DNA of 64,000 nt from Hydractinia symbiolongicarpus. Its lineage: Eukaryota; Cnidaria; Hydrozoa; Anthoathecata; Hydractiniidae. The position numbers were made by a program, and so were the translations under genes. The stretch's first letter is position 1. Every line of letters begins with the position of its first letter. The notes beneath the pieces are model-generated. The model saw only the letters and a program-made list of their open reading frames with translations. It did no database searches and was not told the origin of the DNA. The stretch lies in contig NC_079875.1 in the NCBI RefSeq assembly GCF_029227915.1, positions 10,663,001-10,727,000 on the forward strand, given 5' to 3'. Positions 35,801 to 47,800 of this stretch are shown piece by piece.

Positions 35801-38800
35801 GGCGTCAAAACGCCAGGGTAGGCCACAAGTCAAGGTGTGACCCCGTGTTGAACACTCTGTGGAGCGCTTAACCAGACCCGTAAACTGTGCCACAGGATCA
35901 GGTGGAGCGCTCTAGTACAGGTTATCAGTATGTTGTAAATTCTGTTGTAGATTCTGCTTAAATAAAAACCCAAGAAACAGTCCATTGCTAAAACAGGGCC
36001 GAGCGGTTATTCCAGGTAAACAGCGTTGCACATCCATACAGGTTTGACTTCCGAGAAAGTTCTAAAATTAATTGTCAGTGGGCTGAGTCTTTAGTACAGG
36101 TAAACCATGTTGCACATCCGTACAGGTTTGATTTCCGAGAAAGTTTAAAAATTAAATGTCAGTGGGCTGAGCCTTTAGTACAGGTAAACTGTGTTGTACA
36201 TCCGTACAGGTTTGATTTCCGAGAAAGTTTAAAAATTAATTGTCAGTGGGCTGAGCCTTTAGTACAAGTAAACCATGTTGCACATGCGTATAGGCATAAC
36301 AGCCTTTTACAAACAAAAGTCTGTGGTTAAAACTGGGCTGTAGCTATATACCTAATACCCTTTTCCAGAAAAACTTCATTGCAACTTCGGTTTAAATAAA
36401 AACACAGGGAACAGCCTGTTGGTACCCGTCAAGCTATTACAATTGCTCAGCCATTTAATTTGCAGAAAAGGTTTTCAGGAAAATATATAACCTAGCTAAC
36501 TGCATTATTTAGCATAAGGCCACCATCAAAAATATATTGTGTTCGCGTCCTTAAGACCCCGCAAAAATGAGTCGGTTGGGAGTATTTTTTCCCGGGCTTT
36601 TCAGATCGGAGCAAGCAAATTCGTTCCCAGGGCCAAGACAGTATAGCGCCACTCGACATCGTTTGTAGACCATTCTTCGTCGCCCTTTAAAACTGTCAGT
36701 AGCCACAGGAGTGCCCTAAAGGAATTAATTTTCACGGAAATTAATGTTCTCGAGTTTTTGCCAATTTTGTATAAATTAGTTCTGGCGAAAAAAAGTATTC
36801 TTTTTGAAAAATATCTCGCAAAATTTTTCCCGGTCTTTTTCCGACTTACCGATTTGGGTTTTTATTACCAAAAGTGAGTCGGTCGGAGGACGCGAACACA
36901 ACATATTTTTGATGACGGCCTAAGAATTATTGCTTAAGAATATTATTATAGCTAAAATGCATTTTTTAGCCAAAGATAGGAGCTAGCTAAATGGCCACAA
37001 CCTCGACAAAAAAATAAATGTTGGGAAGGATAAAAAGCTCATATACCAAACAGAATAGTAAGAGGTAAGGCTTTGGCTAGCTAAGCTAGCCTTTAAAATC
37101 TTCATTCCTAGCCAAAAATCCTAAAACTGGTGCGTTTAAGATCTGTACGTGACTAAAAAGCGGTCAAAACAAAACCAGTAAAACTTTCAGTAAAACTGTC
37201 CCATTTGTTTCCTGTGTCTACTGAGCAAAAACGGCGAGGGTTAATTTAATTTAAAAATGGCGTGTTAAAGGAGAATGGGATTAAGGAGGATTTTAGCTGT
37301 ATTTTTAGGTGATTATTGCGATTATTGGGGGAACAGACATACAAAAATGTAGGAGACTTTAGGACAATTTGAAATAGTGAAATGTAACAAGAATACCCTT
37401 CGGCAATGTCTTTGTACTGATGTACGACTTCGAAATTTTCAGCATGAAGTTAAAAAAATAAAAAAATAAATGAAAAGCCCTTGCAAGATAAAAGAATTCG
37501 GATTTATGTTCGCGTGCAATTTTATTCCCTATACCTTTCGAGTTCACAAGTAGTCTGTTTTCTACAGAACTTCTAAAATGTTGTTCCGTCATTTTAAATA
37601 AATAGGTTTCATCCCATGGTATTATCTTGAACTTGCAAAATGTTTCATGTAGTGCGTGAGATACAGGCTAGAACAAACCAAAGCGTTACTGTTAGCGGGG
37701 AAAGCAAGGGTCATCACGGTAAAAAATGTAATCTGAAATCTTAATAAATAAATAAATAAATAAATAAAACAAAAGTTTCTAACAGCCAATCCCTCTCGAT
37801 TGCCAGGCTAACGTCAATTCTGCAAAACTAGTTGTGACCTAGCAGGGATTCTTCCCGTTCCTAGCAGCTACCATTTTGCCTTACAGACACGTAACCAGTC
37901 AGATAGATGCATATGACGAGTAATATAATTTTTGCAAAACATCCCTACCCGAACAATTTTTGAAAAAGGGAAAAACACCATTTCTTCTTTTAGCCCTTTC
38001 TTACCATGTATCAAACATTAAAAATCTATAAGAACTTGCCAGGTAGCTACCTACATACCTACATAACGATTCCAAACAGATATACAATTATTTACCAATG
38101 CAACAGCAATAAGATCTGTTTGAGAGTTGACAGAACTTAATTTGATATTATGAGCATTCGGAAGTATTGAGAAAGCCGCTTGCTCCAAATCTAAAAGAAA
38201 AGATTAAAATATATGTATATATAAAAACAAACCAAAAAAAGATACGTTTTATTGAAAAAATAAATCGCAGGTGAAATATTTAGAAAATTTTGCGAGGGAC
38301 ATAGGTGATTTCAATTCCAAGTGACACAGAGCGTACAAGCAAATATATTTTAAAAAGTGACACAAAACTAATATAACCTAACTATCGCTATCACATAGTA
38401 AGTTTCCTTAAAAAAAGTGGTAAAACAAATTTAAGGTGGCAGTAACCCTTTTAAAAATCAGAAAAATTTTTTCACATAATTAGTTACGAAAGTTTATTTT
38501 CAGACTATATATCCATATTTTTTTGTTTTAACACACTTGTCACAATTTTATGGCTAAAATACTATTATCTTTCAACAAAAATATTCAGCCTCAACAATTC
38601 CTCTTTAAAATAAAATTCATCGTCTACGCGCTTGCGAAACTGTACAGACAAAAATGACGTAATTATTAAAGAGAAACGTTAAAGATGGCACATTATTTAG
38701 AAATTATTTAGAAACGATCTTCATTATGCTACACTGCACGAGCTTTAACTTTCGATAGCATTTTCGTCTTACTTTAAAATTTTCAGACATGCTTGGTGAA

Positions 38801-41800
38801 TCATGCAGCCATGACACGGTGTGCGGAAATCTTTTTCTCCGGAATATTTTCTTTTAAAAGCGTTCGATACAGCAGGGGATGCTAACAAAGAATATTTTGA
38901 AAAAAACAAAAGGCTTTTGTTAAAGAAATGAAAATGAACAAAAAAACCCTACATCGTTTTAACAGGGTTAACCCGAGGTTCATTTAAAAACAGAAGCTAA
39001 TGAAAAATAACGAGAATGTATAATGTTGGAGCTCATAGAAGCCGATTTTTTTCTTGTTTATGATACATTTTTAAAAAGAAATTTCTGCTGAGTCAACAAT
39101 TTTAGTGTTAAGTTAAAATCATTTTATTATGTATTAAGGCCTATATTTTCAGGGAATAGTAAAAAAAATGGTATAAATAAAACACTGAGTTAATAATTCA
39201 GCTATTTGGACAGCCAAAAAGGGTTACTGCCACCTTAACAAACATAACATACAAAACTGATGCTTCTGCTTATAAATCCTTATTTGTAAACTATTGTCGT
39301 TTCCACTCTCTTAATGTTTCTTGTTACCTTTAGAAGCTTTCAGCGGATACATGTATAACTGATTGCTGTCTTTCCACCAGACAAGAATACTGTTGCATGA
39401 TGAATCTAAATCCAAATTATGAGTAACATGTAGCTAGCAACAGGTTATCAGACTAGAATACTGTTACATGATGAATCGAAATGCAAATTATGACGGACAT
39501 ATAGTACTGTAAAAAGGTATCTTAACATCGAGGATCGCGTATCGTGCGCGACGCGATCCATACGCGATAGGTTTTTTGCTCCTAAATTTCTATCGGGTGA
39601 AGCCTTATCGCGCTTCCTCGATAGGCAGTCTCGATACATTACGATGTGTTAAAAGTAATTAAATATCTGCAACAGACTATCATATAGGAGTAACGGTACA
39701 AGATATATTAGTATAAGTAGACCTGCACATTAGCTTCTAAAGTGTTTCACAGGTGATGAAACAATTGGAACTTAAGCCCACCACCTCTCGCTTGCCGGGC
39801 GATTGCTCTATCGACTCCCCTATCGATCCAACTTGCAGCACTTGGAAAACTAATGTGTGTTTTTGTTTACTAAATCCAATAATGGTGTGATCGTAGCAGC
39901 GCATGCGCAAATGGCAATGCTAAAATGAGAATATTAAAAATGAAACAAGTGGCCCGTTATGCAGATTGTGAGTGAAACATCCAGAAAAATAATATGATCC
40001 TGAATGTGATGACACAGAATGAATGGTTGTTGGTATGTTAAAACTAAGCGCGATGGATAAAAAATATATCTTATTATTCTTTATACTTATTTTTGTTATT
40101 TACACGTATCAAAACTTTGATAAACTTTCTCAAAATCTCATAGGAATGAATACAATAAAAAGCTCACATATATACGCCATGTTAGCAATTGGAGACAGTT
40201 TGACAGAAGGTTTATACAGCTGGCCAAAGTCGAAGAAATTTCATCCTTATACAACACGATTACAAACATTGCTATCGAAAACCTTCCATCACGTGGAAGT
40301 TACAAACGCTGGTATGAGTGGTAACAGAGTTAAAGACATTAGATTGAGATTACGTAAGCAGTTAAAGACGAAACCATACAAGTTGGTTTTAATATTAGCA
40401 GGAACAAACGATTACATTTACATTGTGAAGAAAACAAAACGTAATGTGGCTGACTTTAAACATTTTACTCATTCAGTAAAGCAAATTGCTAATGATATTG
40501 AAGAGCTTCACAGTATTTGTCATAAGGAGAGAATCAGAACCGCCGTTATAACCATACCGCCAATACAACTTGAACATCAAGCACGTATATTTACTCGTTA
40601 CAGAAGCTTTATAAACAGCTTGCTAAAACAATATGCTGAATCACATCGTAATGTGACTGTGTTTATCGATCTAGCTGCTAGTATTGAAAAGCAAAGCAGT
40701 GGTGAGAATGAAATGAAATTATGGGATGATAACGTACATTTTACACCAGAAGGTTACGACAAAATGGCTGATATTATTTACGATGCACTAAAAGATTATT
40801 TGTAGTGATGGCTTATTATTGTGTAGATGTGTTTACGCGAAATAATTTCTGCCCATGCGCGCATTCCCCTAATCAACCCTGCTTTAATAATTTGTGTTCA
40901 CCTTGTGTTCACTGCGATTAGCATATTGGACGAACGTTCTCGTTATTATGCGAAATTTATTTGAAATACCAACGTGTAAGCAAATATAGTGAGAAAATTC
41001 CATTTAGAATGGCTTTTACGCGCCAAAAAGTATGCTGAATTTGAGCTAGAATAAAAAGGCTGTTTTGGCAAGAATCCGCTGAATTAAAGATTAAGTTTTT
41101 TTTAACGTCCGTCAAATTTTTTCAAAAATTTAATATTAAAGTATTTTTATGAAATAGTTGTTCATATTAGTATTTGGCCGACTTTCTTTTCACGTAAGTA
41201 CATGGTTCTTGTTGCAAAAAACAATGCTGTTGTCTGACTCAAAAAGAAAAAATCAGTTTTTTTGTTTTTTTAAAACAAGCTTTTATCATCCACCAAAAAA
41301 TATTTCTGCCACTATTACTTAATTTTTACATTCTTTTAAATTAAAGTTTTTTATCATCACCAAATCTACTTTCCACCAATTTTTTTTCCTTTAAATATAT
41401 TAAAAATTTCAAATAAAGGAATAGAGAAGAAAAAACGCGTCATAATTACCTGCATTTTGTGAATTTTTAGATGGGAATAAACTGCTAGTCATTTGACCTT
41501 TTAAGAAATGCACTGATGCAATGGTATTTGATCTAAAGAAAACATTGTGAAGTTTACACTATGTATGCGACCTTTCAAACTTTTACTGGAGTTTTTTTTA
41601 AAAAAACGTGTTCTTTTCCCGCTGCCGCCTTACATTCATATAAAATGGGCGATTGCATTTATCGAAGCATTTTAAAAAAATCGACTTCTGTCGAACTTCT
41701 GAAATCTCGAGTTCGACAAATTGGATTTAACAAATTGAATCGCCCATTAAGAGGTATGATGTTATATATATATCGGTTATATTCGTGTTTTGTTTTTATT

Positions 41801-44800
41801 GTAGATCAGTTTGGAAGAGCATAAAATGTTTAATCTTAAAAGAAGCACAAAAAACACAGAACGCTTAGTTTATCGAAAAAAAAGGATAATAAATCGTGAA
41901 ATAATTGTGTTGTCATAGCCATATTCTCTTTTTTAAGGAGGGAGGACAGAGGTCGAGATTCAGTTCAAATGAAAGAGCATGAGGCGACAAGGTTTTATCG
42001 TATATTTATATTCTATTAGTGAATAACAACATTTTAAAATTTTAATGGTAAAGACGTCATAGCTGTGTCACACTTTACTCATAACTATTATGTTGAGCCA
42101 AAAAAGCTAAAAGGTTTCTGAAGAACTTTCATATGTTGACCCTAAGTATATTCAAAATGATATTGTACATATAACTGTAAGACGATGTAAAGACGCAGCA
42201 CGTCACCTAGTTTCAATGTGATCACTGCATATGAATTCGTTGAAACTAAGCTAATTAAACGCATCAATTAAGTTAAACAGACATTGGACTCAAAAATAGG
42301 GATAGAAATTTTTAATTTCCTTTTATTTGATACATTAATTTATAAAAATTATTACCTTTTTTAACAAAAATTTGAAAAAAAAAAAAATAAGAGAGTCTAA
42401 ATTAAGGAATAGGAGCTTTTAAGGAGTCTGTTTCTGAGAAATCAGGAACAAATTAATTACCTCTTTGTAATATCAATGTCTTCTTTTATTTGTGATTTAT
42501 ATTGAAACTCCGAACAAATGTGCTCAAAAAAAGTTGATGTCAACAAATGATGTGAACCAGAACCAATGACATTCGAATCAATATCCACATTCTTTAAGAT
42601 AGCAGATATACTTGTTGACGAGCAAGGTTTGAGCAATGGTGGATTTACTCGCAACACGTGCTGTACCTTTGTGAATGATCTCTTTACTGCTGACTCAGAT
42701 ACCTAAAATTACCAAGCATTGCAATAATAAAAAGTGTTCATGACATTGCAACATGCAATCCTTCGGAAGTCACCTACATATGAGTAATTATACATGAACT
42801 TTTTTAGTTTTTAGAGCGTGTCTTACACATTAATCACTTGAGTGATAACATTAAAGCTTTAGTTTGACACTGCTTCAACTTAAATATTCCTCACATATTG
42901 TCTATTAAAGTTTTTGAGCAGGTTTTCAAGGTTCTTTTCATCAATTTAAGCTCTTTTTTTTAGGTTGTATTTCCTTTTTCTGCTATATTTTAATGTTTCT
43001 ATAGGCACACAGATAAAAAGAAAATTCCTGAGCATAATAAACGCAAAGGCAAAAAATACAAAAAATAGCATTGTTAAACATTCCAATTAATTGAAAGGAG
43101 ATTATTAAATACAGCTGTAAACAAGGAGTTATGACAAAATGTATTATATATAGTTACACACAATTGTTTTTGGAAACATTTATTGTAAGGTTTAATACCC
43201 GGAAATTGATGGATGTTTCAGACTGCAGAGTTTTCAAGGCGCAACCGACACCCAGATTTTCTCACTGTACAAATACTGAGATACAGCTCTTAAGCTTTTC
43301 TGAAGTCAACAGAACGAAGAAAAAAAGAAGTTCATTTCTATATGCAGGGAAAACACTCTGTATCTGTTCACTGCATCCATACACATATGGAAATTGGGGC
43401 TATATTAAGTACAGGTTCTTTATTCAAGGCAAAGCAATGGTAACCTTTTTTCTAAAATCCCTAGAATATAAGTGTAACTTTTATAATGCCATGATTCTCT
43501 CTCAAACTTATCAAGTTTCTTTTCCTGATATTAGAATAAATCTTAAAAATAATAAATCATGACTTGAAATCTTCACTTCAGTTGTTGGCACAAATTTCAC
43601 CAAGTACAACTTACCTTAAAGCTTACCTTAAAAAACTAAGCTGGATACATAGTAAAGAGCCTTAAAATTTTTGAATTTAAATTTTAGTTAATTAAACATG
43701 GTTTCAGGTAATTAAAATAAATGAGGTGCTATATTAAGGGTTTATCAAAGTAGTGGCGACAGAAATATGTTTTTTACCTATTCAGCTTGACATTTTAAAA
43801 ATATTCACATAAATATTAATATATTTAGTTATCCGGATTATCATTCATACTAGCAATTGTTTCTTAGCATCTACCTATGATGTCATCATTCCGCATAATT
43901 AGCCAGACAAAAGGGTAGACAGAACAATAGACAACTTTTAAAGCTCTTTGGTATGAAGCCAACTTGTTTATTCAAGGGAGGTAAGCTTTGAAGTAGGTTA
44001 TACAGATAACACTGTATTTTTCTTCTAAATAAAGTAAAGTTATATCAGCTAGTAACAACTAGTTGATATTTTTGTAAATACTTGAAGTTCCATTCCAATG
44101 TTCACTGATTATATATGGTAACCTTAACTAACATAAGGTAGCTAAATCTAACATAGAGTAGCTAAAACAGACATAAAGTAGCTAAAACTAACCACCTGCA
44201 AATCTTCATGCATATTTCTGTTTTCATCATCGTTACCTACATCTGCAGTAGGACTTTCTGTTGGTGTTTCCATATTATCCATGTTACTCATCCACTCTTC
44301 ATATGGAAGTTTATAAACATCCAACCACTGCTTGGAAAAGTCTGAACATATTAATAAAATAATGCTGCTTTTCTAATCAATAAGCAAATAACATAAACAT
44401 CCACATAATATCAAAAGAATATCTTGTTTAAACAATTAGTGGTTTATGAAATCACTGTGGCATATGGGTTTTGACACCCATCATTACAATTTGATGAGAT
44501 TCAGTACAAGGTAGATTTTATGGTACAATCATACCCAAATTTTTAACTCCTAACACCCCACGATAATGAAAATATAGACACTAGGTCCCAGTCGTTTTTA
44601 CGAATTGATTTTTCAATGCTGCAACTTTTTTTAAAGTTGCACCCAATTGTTGTTTACTATAAAGAAAACAAGAAAATAAAAAAGCTATTCTTTGTGCTTA
44701 CGTATATCAAATGGTTTATTTTTGTTAATTTGACTTTATGCACAAAGTAATAACAGAAACCTTTAAATGGTCTTTTTTGCTATGAGTCATGGTAAAAAAG

Positions 44801-47800
44801 TAAACTTAAAAGTTTAGTTGCCAAAACAAGTTTACAAAAACCAGCTGACAAGTTTTAAAAGAAAGTATTCATATGTAAGAACAGTCCCTAGTATTCATGG
44901 ATTTGTGCCATTTAAGCTAATTTTTTAGCTCACTGATGTTGAAAAGAATTTACTAATTCAAAATCTGCTAACTTTTTCTATATTATTTCGTTTATACTGT
45001 CCGTAGCTTTAACTGCAAGTTAAAAGAAAGTATCATGCTATACTTAACTTTTTTATTATATATGTTTCAATATTTTTTGAAAAAATAAAAACAGCTTTAG
45101 AGTGTTAGAATATTCAAAATCAAATCAACTTATATTTGCATTAGAAAATGTATTTTCCTAATTTAAATTGCTAATAATTTTCCTTACAGAAATAAATAAC
45201 ATCTCAATTAGGGAGTTTAATAAACATGTTTTAACATGTTTTAACCTTGTCCACATTGATTTTTTTATGACAATCGGGATATCTCATTTGGAAAAAATAT
45301 TAAGATATATGTTTAAAAAATGCTTATTTCATATTGATGACTTTGCTCAATTGGATTTTGATGCGATATTTGGATTCCTCACACACCCAAGTTGTAGAAC
45401 CAAATTGAGTTAGGACATATATTTCTAACTAATTAAAGGTAAGAGGCTTTTCATCATAAAAATGTTGCAGCATTAAAACATTATTCCTAAAAGGGACTGA
45501 AACCTGTTATAACTCTGTAATAGTGGATAGTTAGAAGCTAAAAAAATGGAACACATGATCATAAAATAAATTCTAGCTTCTGTACAAAATTTCATTTAAT
45601 TTAAACCGGGATATAATCAGACTCTAGTGATTTCAGATGGAATAACTTTTATACCCAGATAAATTTGAAAATACCACATATATACTACTATACATGACAA
45701 TAATACATGGGACATTTAATTTGGAAATGACTTTAATTTAAAATCAACTTGTCCTATACTTTCTGAACATCAAAAATTATGTCCATGAGTTTTTCGTATG
45801 CGCCAAGCCTAAAGTAAATGAAATTTCACAATATTTTGATCACATTGTCAATTTTATGATGCCATCATTAGTTTTTCTAGTTATTTTATCTAATACTTTT
45901 CTGAACTCTTTAGACAAATGTTGAGGACAAAAATAAGAGCAAAAAGTAACAAAAATTAAAATACACACAGAAAAGTTAAAGAAATCATTTTTTATACATT
46001 AAAAACTAGTATAAAAAAAAAAGAAAAAAATAGAATGAAAGAATAATTGCTATGATAAAGATAATTTTAGTTATCCATGCCAGGTTCTGAAGTTGCTCTG
46101 GAGAAAATCATTGTTTCTGCTTTAGATTTACTAAGAAAAAGTTCTGTAAATACCTTTTTAACCATCCCTAAATAATAATTCTTACCATCCCAGCTGATTG
46201 CAAGGTATGAGTTGTCTTCAGACAAATTAATCATTTTTGCACATATCTTTTCTTGCTGAGCCTAAAACGGTTAGAACAATAATAAAACCATAATAAAAAG
46301 CGATCTGTTGTGTTGTAAAGTCAAAATTTCGATTGTTCAGTGCATGTGAAACTTTTTGAACTTACTTACCATGTATATATATATAATATTACATATCTTA
46401 ATTTAAACACAGAAAAGCCATATATATATATACTCTCTCCATTCTGATTAAAAAATTATTGTTCTTACTCTCACTTCAATATGCTGCATCAAAAATATTG
46501 CGTCTTCTTTCAAACCGAAAATCTTCACTTGACCTGTGATATAAAACAACCCAATAAAAACAATGAGAAATGACGTTACATATATATAAGAACAATGAGT
46601 GATAATATACAAACACCAGTCCTCATCTTTTAAGGTGCGCGATCACACCCTCACACCTCCACACGTTCCTGCAACAATGGAGCAGCGTCTTCAATCACGC
46701 ACAAAAAACACTTTAGTCACTTCAATAATGCGCACCTGAAATGTCTTTTGTATAAAGTAATTATTTACTAATAATCAAAGAAAAAAATGACTGAGTTCGG
46801 AATTTGAATGAAAAACATGCGCATTATGTTTCGAGATGAATTCAATAGGTTAGGGCATCATTAGGTTGTGTATCGCAGAAGTCGCTGGTGGCATGCTTCA
46901 AAAATGCTTGTCGCTGGCCCAGCTTAACTTGAAGCAAAACTGTACAGGAGTCTCAATTGTTAGAGTCTTTGCAGAACATCTCTTCGCACAAAACCGAGGG
47001 CAGGGCTGACTTATTGCCTGCTGTGTCGTGTGGGAGACAGATCTTCTGGACATCTTTTTAATATGATATACAATTTTTTTCGATTATTATTAATAAATAT
47101 ATTTGATTTCTGTTTCCCCTTTTAAAAAGATTTTTTAAACTTTATTCAACATGTTTTTTCTTTGGTATTACATCACAAGAACATTCATCCGAAAGCTGTA
47201 TTAAGGTACAAGACACCAAACCTCTCCCATGTTCTGGTTCTATTTAACTTGCATGGGTGCACACTCTTCTTGCAGTATTCTCTGTGACGATGAAGGTCGG
47301 ACTGACTTGTGGCATGGTTCCAAATGGTCTTCCGTCTTTCGTTCGAGCGTAATTCACCAGCCGAGCATAAGAGTGTCAGCATGATAATGCCGACCGTTTT
47401 TGCCTACGCAACTACTGTATCTTTGTAATTTTGGCAATTACGTTGGCAGTGCCGAATGCCGACGCTAATTATAAGGGCTGATCATTGATACAAAGTTTTG
47501 ATACGAATTATATGAATTACGTATGGAAATTTTGAGACGGTCTTTTATTAAAGATGCAAATACATTCAATTACTCAGTAGGCCTACGAGACGACCACACT
47601 TTCATATGTGTCATCACGCACCTCAAATTATGAAAACTGAATAACCACTCTCCTCAATTAAGGCAAGACGTGTGAAATTCATCACGCACCTACGACAATC
47701 GAAATTCATATATGACCAGGACTGAACACATCAATAAATATAAACTTACCTTGATAATCCTTTGTCACAATAACAACTATATCATCTGCATTGGTAACAA

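Noticed and set aside
35590-35930. tRNA-like A-box on the minus strand (AACAGTTGGTAGAGCAG)
   Set aside because: No matching B-box or clover-leaf; at most an old SINE, not called.
43131-43562. 143-codon plus-strand frame
   Set aside because: No recognised domain, no start context or splice support; it lies in an intron of the opposite-strand WD gene.
47185-47382. 65-codon minus-strand frame near GC-richer, repeat-like sequence
   Set aside because: Possibly part of an old transposon, but no motif was firm enough; it lies between WD-gene exons 1 and 2.
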